Under the pieces are notes generated by a model that did no database searches, had not been told where the DNA came from, and worked only from the letters and a program-made list of their open reading frames with translations. A DNA stretch of 17,789 nucleotides from Nitrospirota bacterium. Its GTDB lineage: Bacteria > Nitrospirota_A > Leptospirillia > Leptospirillales > Leptospirillaceae. Both the position numbers and the translations under genes were made by a program. Positions 7,830 through 13,793 of this stretch are shown here, one piece after another (positions within the stretch are counted from its first letter, which is position 1; each line of letters starts with the position of its first letter). The stretch lies in contig DAIBSV010000020.1 of assembly GCA_027415455.1 (NCBI GenBank), positions 1 to 17,789 on the forward strand. The letters run 5' to 3'.

Positions 7830-8186
7830 ATGAATCGGAGGCAGGCTTTAAAGACGATGGGTGCGACGGTTGTCGCGGTGCTATTGTACCCCCTATTGCC
7901 GAAAGGAGGATCGATCCAGTCCTGGGCCGACACTCTGCCCCCTAAAAAAATAGACAAGAAAACGGCCCGTTATCAGGACCATCCGGAGGCCGGAAAGATG
8001 TGCATGAACTGTCGGCATTTCATCCCCCCCGAGGGGATGTCCTCCATGATGGGAGGGATGGGACAGGACATGGGGGGCATGAACGGTCCGATGGGGATGG
8101 GACGCATGATGGAGGGGGCCTGCAGGGTCGTGGCGGGTCCCGTCAGTCCCATGGGGTATTGCCGGTTTTACGAAAGGAACGGCTAG
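7830..8186 (+). CDS. HiPIP-like high-potential iron-sulfur protein with Met-rich insert
   Basis: 118 residues. The N-terminus MNRRQALKTMGATVVAVLLY has a twin-arginine (RR-x-x-L-K) followed by a hydrophobic stretch, consistent with Tat export of a pre-folded Fe-S protein. There are exactly four cysteines, C58, C61, C98 and C111, in the order C-x2-C ... C ... G-P-V-S-P-M-G-Y-C. The preceding ARYQDHPEAGK and following RHFIPPEG match high-potential iron-sulfur proteins, including iron-oxidase (Iro)-type ones. Between the second and third cysteine lies an insert with ten Met in residues 70-94. HiPIPs transfer single electrons in the periplasm. Location 25 bp after cusF with a GGGAGGG RBS suggests expression with the efflux genes, and the Met-rich loop suggests Cu/Ag contact. 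The fold call is motif-based; the metal-linked role is inferred. Confidence 0.74.
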   Translation: MNRRQALKTMGATVVAVLLYPLLPKGGSIQSWADTLPPKKIDKKTARYQDHPEAGKMCMNCRHFIPPEGMSSMMGGMGQDMGGMNGPMGMGRMMEGACRVVAGPVSPMGYCRFYERNG

Positions 8187-8188
8187 CG

Positions 8189-8289
8189 GTTCGAATTCGC
8201 AAGGCATCACAGGAAAAGCGTATCCTGGAATCCCCCGGGATGCGAAAGGGGAATGGCGCTTCTCGCCATGTCCTTCGATTCGCTCGAAC
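8189..8289 (+). promoter_or_regulatory. Structured intergenic RNA between HiPIP gene and next gene
   Basis: Two adjacent hairpins are visible: CGTATCCTGG (8219-8228) with CCGGGATGCG (8235-8244, two G-U pairs, 6-nt loop), and ATGGCG (8253-8258) with CGCCAT (8264-8269, 5-nt loop). Short outer arms GTTCGA (8189-8194) and TCGAAC (8284-8289), and AAGG (8201-8204) with CCTT (8272-8275), could close them into a multibranch structure. No T-run follows, so it is not a typical terminator. An RNA processing/stability element or leader structure is possible. Confidence 0.35.
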
Positions 8290-8308
8290 TCTCTCAGGAG
8301 GAATCATC

Positions 8309-8706
8309 ATGAAAAATTCTCTGCTCGCAATTGCCCTCTCATTGTCGGTCCTTTGGCCAGCCGTATCCCAGGCGGCCAACCCCTATACGATCATGATGGA
8401 TCAACGGATGCAAAAAGCCCAGCACGAGTTGGATCTGGCCAAAAAAAAGAGGGCTGAACAAGAGAGACTTCTCCGGGAAAACCTGTCGCTGATGAAGGAA
8501 AACCTCCGGCTGATGTCCGAAAACATGGTGAAGATGGACAGGCAGATGGAGAGGTTCAAAAGTACAAGAGCGAGCATCATCGTCGGATGGCCTCCATGAT
8601 GGAAGTCATGGCCCAGGAGCATGGCTACGTCCTCAAAGTCCTGAGCCAGATGGTGGAGAGGCGGGAGATCCGGAACGGGATACACTCCGCGCCTTCCGGA
8701 AAATAG
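8309..8706 (+). pseudogene. Frameshifted Met-rich periplasmic coiled-coil protein
   Basis: ATG 8309 follows an AGGAGG-like site (8296-8301) and opens a 96-residue frame ending at 8599. A signal peptide (MKNSLLAIALSLSVLWPAVS, cleaved near QAA) leads into a Lys/Glu/Met-rich helix (LLRENLSLMKENLRLMSENM). After the AAAA run at 8558-8561 the frame loses sense (STRASIIVGWPP). The frame that opens at 8563 continues the same helix character (YKSEHHRRMASMMEVMAQEH) to TAG 8704-8706. One missing A would join both parts into about 131 residues. I do not recognise the family. A periplasmic Met/His-rich helix beside cusF and HiPIP suggests metal binding. The break could be a real mutation, a sequencing error in a homopolymer, or slippage. 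Confidence 0.6.
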
Positions 8707-9104
8707 GTCTGGAGGAACGACATCCTGATTCATTTTGCTGCTGCACCCGGTATGATTGGGGATCCGAACGGGTCGGATGGAACCGGGTTCGCTCTTGGAC
8801 GCCTTCGGTCAAGCCGGTCTCTTTCGACGCCCGGATGCTGCGCCCGAACACGGTTGATCGGGCTGTCCGTCCGATATGCCGGTGGATTGCAAGGCCGAGC
8901 CCGGGGCCGGAACCGGGAGCTCCCCGATCCCGATCGGAAGCTGCCAGTCAAAAATGCCCTTGTTCTGTCCGGTAACGATCCGGCTCATGCGGGGTAAGCC
9001 TTCGCCGAACCCGTCAGAGAGGAGATGAGGTGAGGACGTGAAGATCTTCTGGAGGCTGGAGGGGGTAGAGGTAGATGTCCTTGGCGGGAAGGGCCTACTG
9101 GTTT
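8707..9104. other. Degenerate stretch without an intact gene
   Basis: About 400 bp in which I find no gene with recognisable start, RBS and domain. Frames on both strands are open for 60-150 codons, but this is GC-driven and the compositions look non-protein-like. A 6-bp hairpin, ATCCGA-acggg-TCGGAT, lies near 8762-8778. Together with the following methyltransferase relic it looks like decayed sequence between the metal island and luxR. Confidence 0.5.
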
Positions 9105-9327
9105 TTGACGTCGAGCTTTCCGCGTCCCTGGGGCTTGCCGACAGAAATCCAGTTGACGGATTCTGGGCTGCGCCGACGTACCGGCCGGCTTCAATCCCGG
9201 CCTGACAATGCGGGGAGGAAAGATCGTTTCTGTCGATCTCCTGACCCAAGTTTTCCCGGCGGAGAACCGGGACCGGATCGTCCAGGTATTCGAGACTGTT
9301 GCCGACTCCAATCGATCCATTTTTTGA
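9105..9327 (+). pseudogene. Relic of SAM-dependent methyltransferase (homologue of gene at 17551)
   Basis: Frame 9160-9327 (stop TGA 9325-9327) encodes ILGCADVPAGFNPGLT followed by MRGGKIVSVDLL and ends with RDRIVQVFETVADSNRSIF. It aligns residue by residue with ILGCADGPASFNAGLT, KQGGAVVSVDPL and SRVDQVFETV of the methyltransferase that begins at 17551. Only about 55 residues around the SAM-binding motif survive. Upstream, 9105-9159 keeps scattered DNA similarity (TTTGACG, GCTT, GAAATCC) but is out of frame, and the start codon and promoter are lost. The C-terminal two thirds are absent and luxR begins 23 bp after the stop. The homology is read directly from the two sequences; the left boundary is approximate. 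Confidence 0.72.
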
Positions 9328-9349
9328 AAAGGAAAGGTGATCTGGCGCG

Positions 9350-10105
9350 ATGAGACAAAAACTCTCTCGGCTCTCGAAATCCGACCTCGTATCCGTTTCG
9401 GAAATTGCCTACCGGAGCCTCTCCATCCGAACCAGAAAGGAAATGGAAGACCTCCTCGGGGAGGTGTCCGATCTTGTCCCGGCGACGGGAATCGTGTCCG
9501 GGTTCGCCTCCGCTGATCCCCTAAATCTCCCGCTCCTCGATCCCAACTGTATCGTCAACGGGGGGTTCCCCCAATCCTGGCTTTCCCTGTACCTGGAACG
9601 GGGCTTCCATTGCCTCGACCCCGTGTTTCGGAAGCATTTCGGGGAGTATAAGACCCAGGTCTGGAGCCAGACTTATCGGACGGTGTCCCGCCAGGACGAG
9701 AAGGAGTTCATCGCCCTCTCCCGGAATTTCGGGCTGGACGAGGGGGTCACGATGGGACACCGATCCCCGTCCCGGGCGTCCGGGAGCTGCTTCTCCTTCT
9801 CGGGGAGCGAGTTGCCCCGGCACGAGCGGCATATCCAGCTGCTCGAGTGTCTTCTTCCCCACCTCCATGTGGCGATTTCAAAACTCTTTTCGCCTCCTTT
9901 TTTCGCCGGGACTCCTCTGACGGCCCGGGAGAAGGAAGCGCTGACATGGAAAAAAGAGGGGCGAACCGCCTGGGAGATTTCCCGATCCATGAAAATCAGC
10001 GAACGCACCGTCGTCTTCCACCTCCGGAACGCCATGCGCAAGCTTGGGGCCAGAAACAGCGCCCAGGCGATGGCGGCTGCCCTCTCCCTCGGGTTGATCG
10101 ACTGA
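9350..10105 (+). CDS. LuxR-family quorum-sensing transcriptional regulator
   Basis: 251 residues with an N-terminal autoinducer-binding domain (about 30-175) and a C-terminal LuxR/GerE helix-turn-helix (about 188-251). The pocket residues conserved in AHL receptors are all present: W77, Y81, D90, P91 and W105 (equivalent to TraR W57, Y61, D70, P71, W85), and G132 near the TraR G113 position. The HTH has LTAREKEAL (E194), EISRSMKISERTV and FHLRNAMRKLGARN. The protein should bind a homoserine lactone and dimerise on a lux box. Such a box lies 28 bp past its stop codon. ATG 9350 is preceded by AAGGAAAGGTGA. There is no luxI-type synthase in the window, so it may be a solo or paired with a distant gene. 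Its last 26 codons are duplicated at 16349-16426. Confidence 0.92.
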   Translation: MRQKLSRLSKSDLVSVSEIAYRSLSIRTRKEMEDLLGEVSDLVPATGIVSGFASADPLNLPLLDPNCIVNGGFPQSWLSLYLERGFHCLDPVFRKHFGEYKTQVWSQTYRTVSRQDEKEFIALSRNFGLDEGVTMGHRSPSRASGSCFSFSGSELPRHERHIQLLECLLPHLHVAISKLFSPPFFAGTPLTAREKEALTWKKEGRTAWEISRSMKISERTVVFHLRNAMRKLGARNSAQAMAAALSLGLID

Positions 10106-10185
10106 CTGGAACGTCGGGTCGAGCCTCGGCGTGACCTGTCAATTTTGACAGCTTGTTTTTGAGGTCCTCTCCCTTCTAAGATTTC
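10028..10185 (+). repeat. Direct repeat copy 1: luxR 3' end plus lux-box promoter
   Basis: This segment recurs at 16349-16508 in the same orientation. The coding part (10028-10105) matches the second copy at 73 of 78 bases by my count. The following 30 bp are less similar and differ by a 2-bp indel. The lux box and -10 region are again well conserved. Similarity fades just downstream of the -10 element. Confidence 0.85.
10134..10182 (+). promoter_or_regulatory. lux-box-like operator and promoter upstream of phzF
   Basis: ACCTGTCAATTTTGACAGCT (10134-10153) is a 20-bp inverted repeat with one mismatch from symmetry, and it fits the classical lux box form ACCTGT-N8-ACAGGT. It contains TTGACA (10145-10150). 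A -10-like TAAGAT sits at 10177-10182, the same offset as TAGAAT in the second copy. With the box just upstream of the core promoter, activation by the adjacent LuxR protein at a class II-like position is expected. Transcription would enter the phzF relic at 10217. Confidence 0.7.
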
Positions 10186-10216
10186 TGGAAGATGAAAAGG
10201 GAAAGGACGATAATCC

Positions 10217-11071
10217 TTGAAACTCAGGCTGTTCCAGATCGACGCTTTTGCGGACCGTCTGTTCGAGGGAAACCCCGCCGCGGTCGTTCCTCTCGAATCA
10301 TGGCTGCCCGATGCCCTTCTTCAGTCCATCGCCTCCGAGAACAACCTCTCCGAAACCGCCTTCTTCGTTCCTTCGGGATCGGGATTTCGCCTCAGATGGT
10401 TCACCCCGGAATGTGAAGTCGACCTGTGCGGCCATGCCACTCTCGCTTCGGCCCATGTTCTCTTTCGTCACCTCGGTTATCCCGGAAATTCACTCGTTTT
10501 CGATACCCGGAGCGGGGATCTCGCCGTCGAGGAGAGAAACGGACTGATTGTCATGGACTTTCCCGCCCATCGAAAGCCTGTCCGCCTCCTGACAAATTGA
10601 TTGTGGGGTTGGGAAAAGTCCCGGTGGAGGTCTTGACCGGAAAGTCCTATATCGCCGTCTTCGAACGCGCCGAGGAGATACGCTCTCTCGCCCCCGACGA
10701 CGCAATCCTGCGTACTTTGGACTTGCAGGGGGTCTCGGTCACGGCTCCGGGAGGAGGGCTCGGACAGGATATCGATTTCGTCAGCCGCTATTTCGCTCCG
10801 AAAGTCGGAGTTCCCGAAGACCCTGTCACAGGATCTGCCCACTGCGCCTTGGCTCCGTATTGGGCGGAGCGGCTCGGAAAAAACCGTGATGAAGGCCCGG
10901 CAGTTATCGAAATGCGGCGGGACGGTGTTTTGTGAAATCAGGAGAGATCGCGTCTTCCTCTCGGGAAGAGCGGCGACATTTCTGGTGGGAGAGAGCGACA
11001 TTCCATATTTTGTAGAATGTGATGCAAGGAAGGGGTATTCCAAATTCCTTTCGCTGCAGACTCCTCTTTAG
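10217..11071 (+). pseudogene. PhzF-family isomerase/epimerase, two frameshifts
   Basis: Three segments together make a full PhzF/YddE-type protein (~285 codons). Segment 1, from TTG 10217 (AAAGGA RBS), has LFQIDAFADRLFEGNPAAVV, NNLSETAFF with the catalytic Glu (E46), RWFTPECEVDLCGHATLAS and MDFPAHR, then stops at 10600. After a one-base loss near 10582 the next frame reads PPDKLIVGLGKVPVEVLTG, DFVSRYFAP and EDPVTGSAHCALAPYWAERL. After a one-base gain near 10883 the original frame resumes with MKARQLSKCGGTVFCEIRRD and RVFLSGRAATFLVGE to TAG 11069-11071. Family members isomerise or epimerise small substrates; the substrate here is unknown. It is the first gene after the lux-box promoter. The two shifts compensate each other, but 300 bp of mistranslated core would destroy activity if the sequence is correct. 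Confidence 0.85.
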
Positions 11072-11085
11072 GGAGAACCAATTCG

Positions 11086-11499
11086 GTGAATCCTGTCGTA
11101 CAGCTCCACGGAACGGGTTGCGGGATCGCCAGCGTGGCTGCGATCGTCGGCCTTTCCTACAAGGAAGCGCTGGCAGCTGCAGAATCTCTTGGCATTTTTC
11201 CCCATGACAGGGCGTTGTGGACGGGAACATCGCACGTTCGGGCACTTCTGGACCGTTTTGGCGCGAAGACTCCTTTGAGGGAGACACCTTTTTCCTCCTG
11301 GGAGGGGCTTCCCGACCTCGCTCTGCTGGCGATCAAATGGCATCTCGAAAAGGGGATCCCTTCCTGGCACTGGGTCGTCTTCGCCCGCGAGGCCGGGAGA
11401 GCCATCGTGCTCGATCCGAAGAAGGGCCTTCGCAGCAATGTCCGGACAGACTTCTGGCGAATGAGGCCCAAATGGTATATCCCGGTGATTCTCGATTAA
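11086..11499 (+). CDS. Small papain-like / C39-like cysteine peptidase domain protein
   Basis: 137 residues from GTG 11086, with GGGAGA nine bases upstream. Q6, then G-T-G-C12-G-I-A-S, resembles the oxyanion Gln and nucleophile Cys of the C39/papain-like fold. WHWVVF (H95) and IVLDPKKG (D110) supply His and Asp in the usual order and spacing for the triad. There is no signal peptide, transmembrane segment or ABC domain, so it is a stand-alone cytoplasmic domain. It could be a double-glycine-type peptidase, a peptidase-like transferase or a non-peptidase relative. It starts 15 bp after the phzF remnant and probably shares its transcript. The superfamily call rests on motif order only. Confidence 0.62.
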   Translation: MNPVVQLHGTGCGIASVAAIVGLSYKEALAAAESLGIFPHDRALWTGTSHVRALLDRFGAKTPLRETPFSSWEGLPDLALLAIKWHLEKGIPSWHWVVFAREAGRAIVLDPKKGLRSNVRTDFWRMRPKWYIPVILD

Positions 11500-11530
11500 A
11501 TCCCCGGGAGAAATCCTCCCTCTGACCGGA

Positions 11531-11571
11531 CTCCCTCCCTGGATGAAAAGGGGAATCTTCACCGGAGGGAG
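11531..11571 (+). promoter_or_regulatory. Hairpin covering the RBS of the DUF4440 gene
   Basis: CTCCCTCC (11531-11538) is perfectly complementary to GGAGGGAG (11564-11571), with a 25-nt loop. The right arm is the Shine-Dalgarno of the ATG at 11577. This is the same kind of RBS masking seen before cusC. A purine-rich RBS finds C/T-rich partners easily by chance, so function is uncertain. Confidence 0.4.
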
Positions 11572-11576
11572 CGTTG

Positions 11577-11912
11577 ATGGATCTTCCCCGTTCCATGGCA
11601 TTGTCCGAGGACGAAACGGAGGATTTGAAAAAGCTGGAGGAAAGCCTGTGGCTTCCGGAAACCCGCTTTTCCCAGGATGAGGATGGAGGAGATTTTGGCA
11701 GAAGGATTCTCGGGTTCGGACGCTCCGGGCGCATCTACGACAAGCATGTCGCGATCCGGACACCTCCTCCGATCGCCCTTGTGACCCGCCAGAGCAGTCT
11801 CCGCGGTCCGGACGGAACCTTTCGTCATGCGCTCCGCAGTTCCGTGTGGACCCGAAGCGACCGGAAATGGAGGCTGATCTTTCATCAGGGAACCCCGATC
11901 CAAAGGCCCTGA
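11577..11912 (+). CDS. DUF4440 / NTF2-like protein, probably shortened
   Basis: 111 residues from ATG 11577 (GGAGGGA 6 bases upstream; an in-frame TTG precedes it). LKKLEESLWLPETRF, GFGRSGRIYDK, RSSVWTRSDRKWRLIFHQGTP are landmarks of a family of DUF4440 SnoaL/NTF2-like proteins, whose cone-shaped fold often binds small molecules. Two oddities stand out. Between GRIYDK and IALVTRQSS roughly 25 residues present in relatives appear missing. The stretch 11677-11712 reads MRMEEILAEGFS in another frame, which fits the family better than the DEDGGDFGRRIL encoded in frame, so a pair of compensating one-base changes is likely. It may be a decaying gene. It has no signal peptide and its function is unknown. 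Confidence 0.6.
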   Translation: MDLPRSMALSEDETEDLKKLEESLWLPETRFSQDEDGGDFGRRILGFGRSGRIYDKHVAIRTPPPIALVTRQSSLRGPDGTFRHALRSSVWTRSDRKWRLIFHQGTPIQRP

Positions 11913-11980
11913 AAGCTGTCGGAGTTCACTGGAATGTCTTTCATCTCTGGGCTGGACAAGGGAAAGCTTGAGGAGAACCG

Positions 11981-12469
11981 ATGCTCTTGCTTCGCGATTT
12001 GTCTGACAACGACAGTGGGAGCATCGGTGGTTGGCCTCCCTACCCCCTCGGATTCGAAGGGCTGGACTACGCGCTGAGAGGCCAGGGCTGGTTTACGGAA
12101 TTTAGAAACAAGCCAGACACTTGGTGTTTCGCCGCGGAACAGGCGGACGAACTGGTCGCATTCACGATCCTGTCCGGTACGGACAGGGACGAAGCGGAAT
12201 TCCGCATCGCCCTGAGGGCCGACAGGATCGGACAGGGGTTGGGGTTTCCCGTCAGCGACCTGACGCTGAAGAAGGGGTTCTGCGAGATCGGGTTTTAGCG
12301 GATCCATCTGATCGTCCGGAAGAACAACCCGACGGCCCTCCGCCTGTACAAAAAGATCGGCTTCGTCGAACGAGGAGAATGTGTCAAAAATACGAACGGA
12401 ATGCGGGTGGAGTATCTGACGATGGATTTGTCGAAGGAGGGCTATGCCATGAAAGGGTCAGGGTCATGA
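11981..12469 (+). pseudogene. GNAT N-acetyltransferase interrupted by in-frame TAG
   Basis: ATG 11981 (AGGAGAA upstream) opens a frame that stops at TAG 12296-12298 (codon 106). It continues in the same frame without further break to TGA 12467-12469, giving a normal 162-codon GNAT. Before the stop are GGWPPYPLGFEGLDYAL, DTWCFAAEQADELVAF and AEFRIALRADRIGQGLG, the last resembling the acetyl-CoA-binding segment R-x-G-x-G. After the stop are RIHLIVRKNNPTALRLYKKI, GFVERGECVKN and EYLTMDL, the conserved C-terminal helix and strand. A single point change (for example GAG or AAG to TAG) explains it. Without readthrough the product lacks the C-terminal third and should be inactive. The acyl acceptor is unknown. 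Its end overlaps the next gene's ATG by 4 bp. Confidence 0.8.
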
Positions 12470-12937
12470 AGCGGGGATTGCTGGTGATTGACGTCCAGAA
12501 CGAATATTTCATCGGTCGTGATCCAGCATTCGGCGATGTCGGAGTCCTCCCCGGTCTTCCGGAAGGGAAGCCATGAATGGCGGCTTCATTCCGACATCGG
12601 GATTCGCCAGCGGGACGTTCTGATCGAAAAGAAGTGGCCGGACAGCTTCATGGGGACGGAGCTGGAGGAATGGCTCGAAGGGGCGGGAATCGACACTCTG
12701 GCCATCTGCGGGTACATGACGCAGATGTGTTGCGACACCACCCCGCGCCGTGCTTTCCACCTGGGATACGCGGTGGAGTTTCTCTCAGACGCGACGGGAA
12801 CCCTGGAGTTCAGCAACGAGGCCGGGACCGTGGCGGACGAGGAGCTTCACCGGGCTATCCTGACGACCCAGGGCAGCCGGTTCAGCCATGTGATGGAGAC
12901 AGGGGAATGGATCGAGCGGGTGAGCCGCGGAGAGTAG
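12466..12937 (+). pseudogene. Isochorismatase-like hydrolase with internal deletion and frameshift
   Basis: ATG 12466 overlaps the GNAT stop (ATGA) and encodes MKRGLLVIDVQNEYF, the N-terminal strand of cysteine hydrolases with the catalytic Asp. This frame stops at 12576. A second frame, read up to 12937, provides HEWRLHSDIGIRQRDVLIEK, with the catalytic Lys in EKKWPDSF. It continues with GTELEEWLEGAGIDTLAICG, then YMTQMCCDTTPRRAFHLGY with the nucleophilic Cys, and FLSDATGTLEFSN. Between the two parts about 40 residues expected in the family are missing, and the reading frame changes near 12560. The intact enzyme would hydrolyse a C-N or vinyl-ether bond of an unknown small substrate. As it stands it is almost certainly non-functional. 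Confidence 0.8.
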
Positions 12938-12998
12938 GGAATCCGGTCGGATCTCCCCGGACCTGACGGCCCCGCCATGTCCGTCGAAGGGAGGGAAT

Positions 12999-13565
12999 AT
13001 GCTGGGAAGGTTGTTGAGGTCCCTGCGTGCAGGTGACCGGAAGCTCGCGATGTATCGGGATGAGTTTTCGACCGTTCCGGAAACGATTCTGGTGACGAGC
13101 AAAAGTTTTTCGCATCAGGATCGGATACCCGATCGCTTTACACAAGCCGGAAACGATCTCTCGCCGGATCTCGCATGGAAAGGTCTGCCGCCCGGGACCC
13201 GGGGAGTCGTCGTGATCGTCGAGGATCCGGACGCTCCTCTGCCGAAACCGTTCGTCCATGCGATCGTCTACAACTTGCTTCCTCCGACGGGTGAAATCCC
13301 TGAAGGCGCGATTCCGAACGCCGCAGGCATTCGAGAGAAGAGTCTCGAGACCCCTCTCCATGTGGGCAATAACACATTTGGAAGGAATGTGTATCTGGGA
13401 CCGGCACCAGTCCCCGGAAGCGGTCCGCATCATTACTATTTTCAGGTGTTTGCTCTTGATTCCGAACTGACTTTTCAGCAGCCCCCGGATCGAAGGGAGG
13501 TTATTCGCAAGATGGGCGGTCATGTTCTGGCAAAGGGATTCTTGATGGGAACCTGCGAACGATAG
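12999..13565 (+). CDS. YbhB/YbcL-type PEBP (Raf-kinase-inhibitor-like) protein
   Basis: 188 residues, complete, ATG preceded by AGGGAGG five bases upstream. Hallmarks of the bacterial phosphatidylethanolamine-binding-protein family are in order: GNDLSPDLAWKGLPPGT (51-67), VVIVEDPDAPLPKPFVH (71-87, the ligand-pocket Asp-Pro-Asp), ending in HAIVYNLLP, and GPHHYYFQVFALD (142-154, with the pocket His). There is no signal peptide, so it is cytoplasmic. The biochemical role of bacterial YbhB proteins is unsettled; they bind small anionic ligands. It is one of the intact genes in the array. It follows the broken isochorismatase by 61 bp. Confidence 0.9.
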   Translation: MLGRLLRSLRAGDRKLAMYRDEFSTVPETILVTSKSFSHQDRIPDRFTQAGNDLSPDLAWKGLPPGTRGVVVIVEDPDAPLPKPFVHAIVYNLLPPTGEIPEGAIPNAAGIREKSLETPLHVGNNTFGRNVYLGPAPVPGSGPHHYYFQVFALDSELTFQQPPDRREVIRKMGGHVLAKGFLMGTCER

Positions 13566-13793
13566 CCGGAACGGAGATGCAGTCATTGGGAAAGGGGGCC
13601 GGACCGGAAGAGCGAAACGGACGGACATCCTCTCTCCGGCGTGACTGCCAAACTATGCCGCATATATTCGGCGGAGAACACGGGGAAGCCGATTCCCGTC
13701 CGAATCCTCCCTGAAGGATTGCGGACAGTTGAGCTTTGGACCACGGGAGAGTTCAAGGCGCCAGCCGTTCCCGGAAAGAAGCCAGGAGAGGAG

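Noticed and set aside
8187..8201. tRNA T-arm-like hairpin with loop TTCGAAT after the HiPIP stop codon
   Set aside because: The stem is only four pairs including a G-T at the position that should be G53-C61, and no acceptor, anticodon or D arms can be built around it.
8809..9249. 146-residue minus-strand frame as a gene
   Set aside because: It overlaps the methyltransferase relic and its Ser/Pro/Arg-rich translation has no recognisable domain or RBS.
12296..12298. Reassigned or suppressed TAG codon
   Set aside because: TAG ends other normal genes in the window, so a nonsense mutation is simpler.
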